Source: Ignavibacteria bacterium (GTDB lineage Bacteria > Bacteroidota > Ignavibacteria > UBA10030 > SZUA-254). Taken from it: a stretch of DNA of 12,122 bases. A program made the translations under genes and the position numbers. Location of the stretch: positions 1-12,122 of the forward strand of contig VBOC01000252.1 of assembly GCA_005877655.1 (NCBI GenBank), in the 5' to 3' direction. Positions 6,497 through 12,122 of this stretch are shown here, piece after piece. The stretch's first letter is position 1, and every line of letters begins with the position of its first letter. Under the pieces are notes generated by a model that made no database searches, was not told the DNA's origin, and worked only from the letters and a program-made list of their open reading frames with translations.

Positions 6497-7437
6497 TGAA
6501 ACTTCTCGCATTCGCCGAGCAACGGGAAGGTAAATTCAAAAAAGCTGCCTATGAGGTCACGCAGGCCGGCCGCCGCCTTGCCGATCAGCTTGGCGCGGAA
6601 TTCGTGACGCTTGTGGTGGGCCATGACGTCGCCGGGATCGCTCAATCGCTCGGTGGATTCGGCGCACAGAGGGTCATCACCGTCCAGGATGCCCGCCTCC
6701 GGCTCTACTCGACACGGGCGTATGCAAAAATTGTGGCAGAAGTTGCAAAGCGAGAAGCAGCGGGAGTCATTCTTTTTCCCGCCAGCCAGATGGGAAAGGA
6801 TCTCTCACCGCGTGTCGCGGGAAAACTCGAGGCGGGGATAGCGGCTGATTGCATCGCCATAAAAGTCGACAATGGCGAGATCGTCGCGACCCGGCCCGTC
6901 TACGCCGGGAAGGCTCTGATCGATGTTCGAGTCACGTCCACCACGAAGATCTTTACGCTTCGGCCCAATGTGTTCACCGCTACGCCCACGAATGGCGCTG
7001 CGGTCAGTGCGGAAACGTTCACTGTCGAGCTTCAGGATGCTGATTTCGACGCGCGGGTGACGCAGGTGAAAATCGCCGAAGGCCGGCCGGATGTCACGGA
7101 AGCGAGCATCATCGTTTCCGGAGTCATTGAAAAACTTGCGGATGTGCTCGGCGCCGCAGTCGGAGCATCGCGCGCTGTCGTCGACGCCGGATGGCGCCCG
7201 CACGACGAGCAGGTCGGCCAAACGGGAAAAACGGTCTCGCCGACGCTCTACATCGCGTGCGGAATTTCCGGAGCCGTGCAGCACCTTGCGGGAATGTCTT
7301 CTTCTAAGTATATTGTAGCTATCAACAAGGACAAGGACGCTCCGATATTTCAGGTGGCGGATTACGGCGTAGTCGGCGATGTCTTTGAAATTCTACCGGC
7401 GCTCACCAACGAATTGAAGCGGGTTTTGGGAAAGTAA
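6496..7437 (+). CDS. etfA: Electron transfer flavoprotein alpha subunit, with a deletion in the FAD loop
   Basis: EtfA supplies most of the FAD site of the ETF heterodimer. The 313-residue protein has the N-terminal domain (1-190) and the conserved FAD domain: DVLGAAVGASRAVVDAGW (216-233), QVGQTGKTVSP (239-249), LYIACGISGAVQHLAGM (251-267), IVAINKD (273-279), APIFQVADYGVVGD (282-295). At residues 208-210 the sequence runs SG-VIEKLAD, whereas the family has SGGRG(L/M)K plus about six more residues before that helix. By comparison with human ETFA, 11 residues including the GGRGLK arginine (human Arg223) are missing, an in-frame loss of 33 nt near 7120-7123. The neighbouring conserved Arg226 (human Arg249) remains. 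The start is the ATG overlapping the etfB stop; a TTG one codon earlier is unlikely. The deletion may weaken FAD binding, or be an assembly error. Confidence 0.93.
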   Translation: MKLLAFAEQREGKFKKAAYEVTQAGRRLADQLGAEFVTLVVGHDVAGIAQSLGGFGAQRVITVQDARLRLYSTRAYAKIVAEVAKREAAGVILFPASQMGKDLSPRVAGKLEAGIAADCIAIKVDNGEIVATRPVYAGKALIDVRVTSTTKIFTLRPNVFTATPTNGAAVSAETFTVELQDADFDARVTQVKIAEGRPDVTEASIIVSGVIEKLADVLGAAVGASRAVVDAGWRPHDEQVGQTGKTVSPTLYIACGISGAVQHLAGMSSSKYIVAINKDKDAPIFQVADYGVVGDVFEILPALTNELKRVLGK

Positions 7438-7443
7438 ATCTGT

Positions 7444-7449
7444 AGGAGA
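7444..7449 (+). promoter_or_regulatory. Ribosome binding site deciding the GTG start of bfn
   Basis: AGGAGA lies 4 nt before GTG (7454-7456). No in-frame ATG occurs until residue 50, well inside the domain, so the GTG start is firm. Confidence 0.85.
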
Positions 7450-7453
7450 GATC

Positions 7454-8023
7454 GTGGAAAAGATTCAGGTGGATATATTAGGTCTGTCGACGAGCCCCGC
7501 GAGCGGTGGAGCATACGCCCTTATACTCAAAGAAGTGAACGGTAATCGCCGTCTTCCCATCATTATCGGCGCGTTCGAAGCACAGTCAATCGCTCTTGAA
7601 ATGGAAGGGATCAAACCTCCCCGGCCTCTCACCCACGACCTCATGAAAAACATTCTCGAGTCTGTCGGAGCCGACCTTTCGGAGATCACCATCAGCGAGC
7701 TGCGCGACGGCACGTTCTATGCGAAGTTGAGCCTCGACAGCCAGGAAATTGATGCGCGTCCGAGCGACGCTATAGCGCTTGCAGTCCGGTTCGGAGTCCC
7801 GATTTACGTCTCGGATAAGGTGATGGATGAGGCTGCGTTCCTTCCTGAAGCCGAAGAGTCGGAGGCACCGGACGCGGGGGGCAATCCCCCGAAGGGGAAA
7901 GAAGTGAAAATGACGAAGATGGAGGCTCTCCGAGCGGCGCTCAAGGATTCAATCGAGAGAGAAGATTACGAACGCGCTGCGCAACTGCGGGATGAGATTC
8001 GCAAACTAGAACAGCGCCACTAG
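7454..8023 (+). CDS. Bifunctional nuclease family protein (DUF151) fused to a UVR motif
   Basis: This is a 189-residue cytoplasmic protein. Residues 1-130 form the DUF151/BFN domain: MEKIQVDILGLS, LILKEVNGNRRLPIIIGAFE (23-42), AQSIALEMEGIKPPRPLTHD (43-62), then RDGTFYAKL (84-92) and IDARPSDAIALAVRFGVPIY (99-118). Family members are reported to have RNase and DNase activity, and single-domain forms resemble Thermotoga TM0160. A Gly/Pro/acidic linker (131-152) leads to a UVR helical hairpin (154-188), with EALRAALKDSIEREDYERAA then QLRDEIRKLE, like the UvrB-UvrC interaction motif. The gene follows etfA by 16 nt and is probably in the same transcript. The link between ETF and this nuclease is likely only co-location. 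A hairpin follows 10 nt after the stop. Confidence 0.9.
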   Translation: MEKIQVDILGLSTSPASGGAYALILKEVNGNRRLPIIIGAFEAQSIALEMEGIKPPRPLTHDLMKNILESVGADLSEITISELRDGTFYAKLSLDSQEIDARPSDAIALAVRFGVPIYVSDKVMDEAAFLPEAEESEAPDAGGNPPKGKEVKMTKMEALRAALKDSIEREDYERAAQLRDEIRKLEQRH

Positions 8024-8032
8024 AGCTCCCGT

Positions 8033-8053
8033 GGCGGAGAATGATTCTCCGCC
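8033..8053 (+). terminator. Perfect hairpin after bfn, without a T-tract
   Basis: GGCGGAGAA (8033-8041) and TTCTCCGCC (8045-8053) form a perfect 9-bp stem with a TGA loop. It lies in the convergent gap between bfn and pdxJ, where a terminator is expected, but no T-run follows on either strand. It may be a U-less terminator or a 3'-end stabiliser. Confidence 0.5.
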
Positions 8054-8116
8054 GGCGAATCAAAGCACCTCTTCCAAGAAACTTAGCCCCCGGCAAATCG
8101 ATATAAGGTAGACTAC

Positions 8117-8208
8117 TCCGGTGAAGTCAGGTCGGCCCTTCCGGTGAAGTCACGTCAGCCCTTCGGATCAAGTCAGGTCTCCTCCTCCGGTCAAGTCAGG
8201 TCGCCCCC
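8117..8208. repeat. Four tandem copies of a 23-bp repeat at the 3' end of pdxJ
   Basis: Units are 8117-8139, 8140-8162, 8163-8185 and 8186-8208, with no spacer. They share TCCGGT(G/C)AAGTCAGGTC followed by a pyrimidine-rich end. Units 1 and 2 differ at two positions; units 3 and 4 are more diverged. Unit 4 overlaps the pdxJ stop codon (8191-8193) and encodes its last residues (GGDLT). Because 23 is not a multiple of 3, the repeats cannot extend one reading frame. Confidence 0.85.
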
Positions 8209-8970
8209 TTCAAGCAGATCATCGCCTTCGAACAAGCTCCCCTGTCCCCTCGCATCACCTCCTCGTACCAGCGCAACCATTTCCCGCACCGCGTTCTCCA
8301 ACCCGACGCCGATCGCCCGGACGATGACGGCATGCCCGATGCTCACTTCCTCGATCTCACGGATTGCGGCGATGGGCGAAATGTTAACATAATCGAGCCC
8401 GTGCCCGGCGTTGACACCAAGGCCGAGTGATCGTGCCAGAACTGCACTTTCCTGAATCCGCCTGAGATGCTTCCCGCGTTCACGATTTGAACGTGCGTTG
8501 GCGTATTCCCCCGTATGGATCTCGATCATCTCAGCCCCGATCTCTTTTGCCGCCCTGATCTGCCCTGCCGCCGGGTCTACAAATAAACTCACCGCAATCT
8601 TCTTGCCGTGCAGGTTTTTGATCGCTTTCGCCAGCGGCCTCTTGTGGCGCAATACATCCAGACCGCCTTCAGTCGTGAGCTCCTTCCGTTTCTCCGGAAC
8701 AAGTGTGGCAAGTTCAGGCCGAACCCTAAGGGCGATGCGGACGATTTCTTTTGTTGCCGCCATCTCCAGATCGAGCTTCGTCGTGATTGTCTTTCGCAGG
8801 GCCTTCACATCCTCATCCCGGATGTGCCGCCGGTCTTCGCGCAAGTGGCACACGATGCCGTCGGCCCCGGCGCGCTCGACAACGCGGACCGCTTCGGCTG
8901 GATCGGGATCTCGTGCCCCTCTGGCATTACGGAGAGTGGCAATGTGATCGATATTAATTGAAAGGCGCAT
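8191..8970 (-). CDS. pdxJ: Pyridoxine 5'-phosphate synthase
   Basis: PdxJ condenses 1-deoxy-D-xylulose 5-phosphate with 3-amino-2-oxopropyl phosphate to pyridoxine 5'-phosphate, the last ring-forming step of the DXP-dependent vitamin B6 pathway. The 259-residue TIM barrel shows VNIDHI-type SINIDHIATLRNARG (4-18), HLREDRRHI (42-50) with catalytic His42, LEMA (68-71) with Glu69, LVPEKRKELTTEGGLDV (90-106), IEIHTGEYA (149-157) and NAGHGLDY (187-194) with His190; these correspond to E. coli His45, Glu72 and His193. About 20 residues past the usual end form an extra tail (GQGSLFEGDDLLEGGDLT), the last part made from the 23-bp repeat. GGAG precedes the ATG closely. The gene starts 12 nt after ybbR, so both are probably cotranscribed. 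Confidence 0.95.
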   Translation of the reverse strand: MRLSINIDHIATLRNARGARDPDPAEAVRVVERAGADGIVCHLREDRRHIRDEDVKALRKTITTKLDLEMAATKEIVRIALRVRPELATLVPEKRKELTTEGGLDVLRHKRPLAKAIKNLHGKKIAVSLFVDPAAGQIRAAKEIGAEMIEIHTGEYANARSNRERGKHLRRIQESAVLARSLGLGVNAGHGLDYVNISPIAAIREIEEVSIGHAVIVRAIGVGLENAVREMVALVRGGDARGQGSLFEGDDLLEGGDLT

Positions 8971-8982
8971 TGACTCCGCTCG

Positions 8983-9906
8983 TTACATTTTTTTCCGGAT
9001 GATGAACTGAAGCCGGTCGGGCTTTCGGGAGATCACTTTCACATCGGCAGGCGCCGTCACGCTCGGCGTGGCGGCTCCGGTTGAATCCTCCACCAGGCTC
9101 TGGTAATCGATCGTCGCCTGGAAGTCGGAACTCGATATCCTGCTCAGCTGCTCGATGCCTCCCCGCACGATGACATCCATCCGGGATGGAATGAAAACAA
9201 CTTCTCTCCCAGCCGGGGCGCCGGTAGCGGTAACACGAATGCCGGCAAAGGTCTTTTCGGCGAACGGCTGGACGTTGACGTGCAATCGTACGCTCGCACG
9301 CGACAACTCAACTGCGTAATTTTGCGGCTCCTCAAGCGGAAGGTCAACATCGATATCCGAGCGGACGTTCTCGAATTTCCTGTAGATCGTGGGCCATTCC
9401 GCGATACTTGCGACGATGTTCTTCGTGCCTCCGATCCCGACGCTCTCGGGAACGAGGCGCATCGGGCCCACCTTGCCGAAACCTTCGCGATAATCAAGAG
9501 TAACGTGGGGAATGAGCGCGACAGATTTCTCCTTGTATTCGCCGAGGGCAAGGATCAGGGTTTCAGGCTGTACATCGACCACCTGGAGAGTGACCGGGAG
9601 CTTGACATGTTCCATAAGATCCCGCCCCGTCACGATGAAGTTTTCGGGTCTGAGCGACGGCACATCGATGTAGTATTTGATGTCGGGCGAGAAGAAAAGT
9701 CCGGCCAGCGCCCAGCCGGTTCCCTTGAAATGAGCCGTCACAGTTTTCGGCACCGGATATTTGAGAGCAAGACCTGCCCGAAAATCATCAAGGATCACCG
9801 GTATCCGGAGCGCGACCGTGTATTCGTTTCGAAGGTTAACGGAACTCCAGGTGACGATCGCAAAGATGATCGAAGCGATGACGATATGGTATCGTTTATT
9901 CTCCAT
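8983..9906 (-). CDS. YbbR/CdaR-like membrane-anchored protein
   Basis: This is a 307-residue protein (308 if the adjacent GTG at 9909 is used; the codon before that is TAG, so no earlier start exists). One N-terminal transmembrane segment (about 7-23, IVIASIIFAIVTW) anchors it. The outside part is built of beta-rich YbbR-like repeats with the pattern V-x-V and (V)xPExVxIxG: for example LRIPVILDDF, the segment with LVPESVGIGGTKN, and FIPSRMDVIVRGG. YbbR proteins commonly regulate the diadenylate cyclase CdaA, but no cdaA is adjacent, so that role is not supported here. The sequence is divergent and the family call rests on fold pattern and repeats. It follows the terminator of the shell genes and precedes pdxJ by 12 nt. 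SD spacing is poor for either start. Confidence 0.75.
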   Translation of the reverse strand: MENKRYHIVIASIIFAIVTWSSVNLRNEYTVALRIPVILDDFRAGLALKYPVPKTVTAHFKGTGWALAGLFFSPDIKYYIDVPSLRPENFIVTGRDLMEHVKLPVTLQVVDVQPETLILALGEYKEKSVALIPHVTLDYREGFGKVGPMRLVPESVGIGGTKNIVASIAEWPTIYRKFENVRSDIDVDLPLEEPQNYAVELSRASVRLHVNVQPFAEKTFAGIRVTATGAPAGREVVFIPSRMDVIVRGGIEQLSRISSSDFQATIDYQSLVEDSTGAATPSVTAPADVKVISRKPDRLQFIIRKKM

Positions 9907-9911
9907 CACCT

Positions 9912-9946
9912 AAAAAAAACTCCACCTGGTTTTGCCGGGTGGAGTT
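9912..9946 (-). terminator. Intrinsic terminator after the BMC shell genes, abutting the ybbR start
   Basis: Reading on the minus strand, AACTCCACCCGG (9946-9935), loop CAAAA, then CCAGGTGGAGTT (9929-9918) form a 12-bp stem with one A-C mismatch. A run of T's to 9912 follows. This is a classic Rho-independent terminator 18 nt after the stop of the second shell gene. The T-run ends only 2-5 nt before the ybbR start codons. Confidence 0.9.
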
Positions 9947-9963
9947 CTTTGGATAACCGGATG

Positions 9964-10560
9964 TTATTTCGGAAATTTTACGGCAATTAACCGGTCGATG
10001 AGCGCTTCCCGGTTCGCCCGGGAAATCTCGCGACCGTGAATGGGAAGTCCTTTGACGCTGCGGGCATACCTCCGGAGTTCGTGTACCGTCATATTCCTGA
10101 GCTGTTGACGGTACGTCTCTTCATCCTCACTCATGACCATCGCGGGACCGGAAGGCTCTTCCGGCTCCGGGATTTCCGGCTCCGCTTCGGGCATCTGCTC
10201 CCTGATTGATTGTTCTTTACGGGCTCTGGGTTGGCGCCGGGGCGCACGTCTTTCTTGTGCCGCCGGTTTCTCCTTGGTCTGCCACGGGGGAGGATAGATG
10301 AGAATCTCCGTCTCGTCGTCGGGACGGGGGATGACATGCGCTGATACGAGCTCCCCAACCCGCTGCGCCGCCGCTGCTCCTGCGTCGACTGCGGCCCGGA
10401 TGGCGGCCACATCCCCCTTCAATTTAATAGTCATAAGGCCTGCGTCTGCCCGCTCCTTGCCGACCAGAGTCACATCGGCCGCCTTCGTGGCAGCATCGGC
10501 CGCCTCGATCGCACCGACGAGTCCCCGCGTTTCGATCAGCCCGAGGGCGTACTCAAGCAT
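9964..10560 (-). CDS. BMC-H shell protein with charged linker and C-terminal SAP/Rho-N-like domain
   Basis: This is a 198-residue protein. Residues 2-85 are a bacterial microcompartment hexamer domain (BMC-H, PF00936): EYALGLIETRGLVGAIEAAD, K26 in the hexamer-edge position, [20 protein letters not shown], and HVIPRP. The pore loop reads RADAG (about 37-41). Residues 90-145 are low-complexity, first basic (RRAPRRQPRARK) and then acidic (EPEIPEPEEP), probably disordered. Residues 157-195 (MTVHELRRYARS, then SRANREALIDRLIAV) resemble the SAP/Rho-N helix-extension-helix fold, which often binds nucleic acids. Extended BMC-H proteins are known (PduK, EutK; EutK ends in a winged helix), but this tail is of a different type. 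SD AGAGGA precedes the ATG. It lies 21 nt after the first shell gene and is about two-thirds identical to it by eye. Confidence 0.88.
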   Translation of the reverse strand: MLEYALGLIETRGLVGAIEAADAATKAADVTLVGKERADAGLMTIKLKGDVAAIRAAVDAGAAAAQRVGELVSAHVIPRPDDETEILIYPPPWQTKEKPAAQERRAPRRQPRARKEQSIREQMPEAEPEIPEPEEPSGPAMVMSEDEETYRQQLRNMTVHELRRYARSVKGLPIHGREISRANREALIDRLIAVKFPK

Positions 10561-10581
10561 TGATTCCTCTGAAGGAGTGCT

Positions 10582-10878
10582 CTACTTTGATTGCGAGCGT
10601 TTGGGGAGAATCATTTCCACATCCATGTGTGGGCGCGGAATGACGTGGACTGAGACGAGTTCGCCGACTCTCTGGGCCGCCGCGGCACCTGCATCGGTCG
10701 CCGCTTTCACAGCGCCGACATCGCCGCGGACCATGACGGTAACATAACCGCCGCCGATTACTTCCTTCCCGATCAGCGTAACCTTCGCCGCCTTCACCAT
10801 CGCATCGGCAGCTTCGATTGAGCCGACCAGGCCTGTAGTCTCGACCATTCCTAAAGCATCGAGCGAGATATCCGCCAT
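10582..10878 (-). CDS. Canonical BMC-H shell protein (PduA/EutM/CcmK type)
   Basis: This is a 98-residue single-domain microcompartment protein that forms hexamers tiling the flat facets of the protein shell. It is close to Pdu[21 protein letters not shown] (7-26), MVKAAKV with the conserved edge Lys29, pore loop VIGGG (40-44, where PduA has KIGSG), [20 protein letters not shown] (50-69), and [15 protein letters not shown] (78-92). It is the first gene of a two-gene operon with the longer BMC-H protein. A strong SD (AAAGGAG) and a consensus promoter suggest high expression, as expected for a major shell protein. No BMC-P vertex, BMC-T or cargo enzyme is in the window, so the metabolic type of the compartment cannot be named. 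Confidence 0.96.
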   Translation of the reverse strand: MADISLDALGMVETTGLVGSIEAADAMVKAAKVTLIGKEVIGGGYVTVMVRGDVGAVKAATDAGAAAAQRVGELVSVHVIPRPHMDVEMILPKRSQSK

Positions 10879-10928
10879 GAACGAACTCCTTTCAGACAGT
10901 GTGAGATGGCCAAAAATAACGTGAGACG

Positions 10929-10957
10929 AATATACAGAAACGGGAGCATATTGTCAA
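10929..10957 (-). promoter_or_regulatory. Consensus promoter of the BMC shell operon
   Basis: On the minus strand, TTGACA (10952-10957) and TATATT (10929-10934) are separated by 17 bp. The -35 is a perfect consensus, the strongest promoter in the window. The predicted start near 10922 gives a leader of about 44 nt, with SD AAAGGAG about 7 nt before the ATG at 10878. Confidence 0.8.
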
Positions 10958-11071
10958 TAACATTCTCCTGCCGCCTGGATTCGAACGTTTTCGAGCCCGG
11001 CATGCTCCGCAAACAATTGGTCGCGAGCTGCTTCCATGATCCCGGATCCGAATTTTACAGAGCTCGATTCA

Positions 11072-11100
11072 TTGAAATTCTCTCCCCGTTTCGGTATATT
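11072..11100 (+). promoter_or_regulatory. Promoter of the AsmA-like gene
   Basis: TTGAAA (11072-11077) and TATATT (11095-11100) are separated by 17 bp. The expected start near 11107 falls on the GTG start codon at 11106-11108. Confidence 0.6.
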
Positions 11101-11105
11101 TTTTG

Positions 11106-12122
11106 GTGGCACTTAACAGGACCGCAAAAATATGGCTGATCGTTCTCGCGATACCGGTCGGGCTCCTCTTCGCCGCCATCGTGTTTGCGAAGCTCTACTT
11201 TACGAGCGACCGGCTGGAAGCTCTCATCGTTCCACGGATCGAACAATCCACGCACCGGGCCGTGGCGGTCAGAGACATCTCCTTCACAATTCTTCCGACG
11301 CTGGGGGTCTCGATCGACGGACTCAATATTTCCAACCAAAAGAACAGGGGATTCGAGCGGGAGGAATTCCTCTCTCTCGATCATCTGACGCTTGACCTGA
11401 AAATCCTGCCGCTCCTCAGCAGCCAGATCGATATCAATCAGATCGTCCTCGATCGCCCCGTAATCCACCTCGAGGTGACCAAGGATGGAGTAAAGAACTT
11501 CTCCGGCAACGAACCGGAAACCGGGGACCACACCGGGACGAGCCAGGAACGGGGGCAGGCGGGAGCATTGCTTCTCTCGGATCTCGAAATTAAGAATGGG
11601 GAGCTAACCTATACCGACCGGAAGTTCGACAGCCGGATCGCGATGACGGGATTGAACGCTGCCTTGAAGGCTGCCTCGAAACCGGGTGAAAACGCATTCC
11701 ACCTCGATGAGACTGCCTCGATCGATAAATTCAGCTACGGCACGCTCTCATCGTGGTACCTTACCGGCCAGCCTGTGAGTGCTCAGGGATCGGTCGATTA
11801 TCAGTTCGATTCCGATCTCCTGCGATTCGGAAATATTGCGATCAAAGTGAAAGAGGTTCCGATCACTCTCTCCGGCAGCATCTCCAAGCTCCAGCAGGTG
11901 TCGAACGAGATGGACATCCGGCTTGAGTCTAAAGGCGTGCAGATGACACAGCTTTTATCCCTGGTCCCCTCAGAGATGCTCAAGAAAGCCGCCGGAGTTT
12001 CTGGAACGGGCGAGATCGGATTTTCGGTGATGATGAAGGGCGAATCGGGCGAGAAAATGAATCCCGCAACATCGGGTTCGTTCACAGTGTCGAACGGCTC
12101 GATTCAGTATGCCTCGCTCCCC
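11106..12122 (+). CDS. AsmA-family envelope protein, 3' truncated by window edge
   Basis: The frame is open from 11106 to the window end (339 codons seen). It begins GTG GCA CTT (LNRTAK) and then has a transmembrane or signal-anchor segment (about residues 7-29, IWLIVLAIPVGLLFAAIVFA). The rest is beta-rich and of AsmA type: VAVRDISFTILPTLGVSIDG (about 51-70), then LKILPLLSSQIDINQIVLDR near 98-117, VIHLEVTKDGVKNFSG, LLLSDLEIKNGELTYTD, and later ITLSGSISKLQQV. AsmA-like proteins are inner-membrane-anchored periplasmic proteins implicated in lipid transport or outer-membrane assembly. The start is GTG 11106 or TTG 11103; TGA lies upstream at 11073-11075, and no in-frame ATG occurs before the membrane segment. 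No SD is visible. It is divergent from the BMC operon. Confidence 0.85.
   Translation, partial: MALNRTAKIWLIVLAIPVGLLFAAIVFAKLYFTSDRLEALIVPRIEQSTHRAVAVRDISFTILPTLGVSIDGLNISNQKNRGFEREEFLSLDHLTLDLKILPLLSSQIDINQIVLDRPVIHLEVTKDGVKNFSGNEPETGDHTGTSQERGQAGALLLSDLEIKNGELTYTDRKFDSRIAMTGLNAALKAASKPGENAFHLDETASIDKFSYGTLSSWYLTGQPVSAQGSVDYQFDSDLLRFGNIAIKVKEVPITLSGSISKLQQVSNEMDIRLESKGVQMTQLLSLVPSEMLKKAAGVSGTGEIGFSVMMKGESGEKMNPATSGSFTVSNGSIQYASLP

Noticed and set aside
8117..8208. CRISPR array
   Set aside because: The 23-bp units are contiguous with no unique spacers and there are no cas genes. It is a plain tandem repeat.
8498..8947. 149-codon plus-strand open frame rich in Ser and Arg
   Set aside because: It is antisense to pdxJ and has the composition typical of a shadow frame in GC-rich DNA.
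9280..9990. 236-codon plus-strand open frame
   Set aside because: It is antisense to ybbR, crosses the terminator, and its product has no domain pattern. The minus-strand frame has a membrane anchor and repeated YbbR-like pattern.
10966..11040. Possible minus-strand tRNA, suggested by GGATTCGAAC near 10977
   Set aside because: The bases flanking the T-loop-like sequence do not pair, and no acceptor, anticodon or D arms can be drawn.

Overview
The window is a moderately GC-rich, gene-dense bacterial chromosome segment. The gene set (MsbA-type ABC exporter, DUF4139 secreted protein, class I fructose-bisphosphatase, EtfBA, a DUF151 nuclease fused to a UVR motif, PdxJ, a YbbR-like protein, bacterial microcompartment shell proteins and an AsmA-like protein) fits an FCB-group bacterium, most likely of the Ignavibacteriota/Chlorobiota side. 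This is inference, as no rRNA or other phylogenetic marker is present. The promoters I can see are canonical sigma-70 type (TTGnnn, 17 bp, TATATT or TACATT) and not the TAnnTTTG type of Bacteroidia, which agrees with that placement.

Layout. Positions 3-1706 (+): an ABC exporter half-transporter, cut at its N-terminus by the window edge. Positions 1722-2768 (+): a small graveyard of toxin-antitoxin modules. It holds a 70-residue orphan antitoxin-like protein, two hairpins, a promoter embedded in a 20-bp inverted repeat, an intact AbiEi-type antitoxin, and a 26-codon stump of its AbiEii toxin joined by an ATGA overlap. Positions 2875-4380 (+): an exported DUF4139 protein. Positions 4555-5583 (-): fructose-1,6-bisphosphatase, divergent from and nearly back-to-back with the promoter of etfB-etfA-bfn (5750-8023, +). 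Its EtfA lacks about 11 residues of a normally invariant FAD-site loop.

A convergent region at 8024-8190 holds a perfect hairpin and four 23-bp tandem repeats, the last of which overlaps the stop codon of pdxJ. On the minus strand, one consensus promoter (10929-10957) drives two BMC-H shell genes. A strong intrinsic terminator follows, ending right at the start codon of a ybbR-like gene, and pdxJ comes 12 nt after that. The second shell protein carries a long charged linker and a C-terminal SAP/Rho-N-like domain. From 11106 (+) an AsmA-like envelope protein starts, apparently leaderless, and runs off the window.

The genes do not form one pathway. The exporter, DUF4139, YbbR and AsmA proteins act in the envelope. 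Fbp, EtfAB and PdxJ are core metabolism. The BMC pair looks like a satellite shell locus whose cargo enzymes must be encoded elsewhere. The items most worth a second look are the toxin-less AbiE remnant with its operator, the BMC-SAP fusion, the EtfA deletion, the terminator at the ybbR start and the 23-bp repeats.
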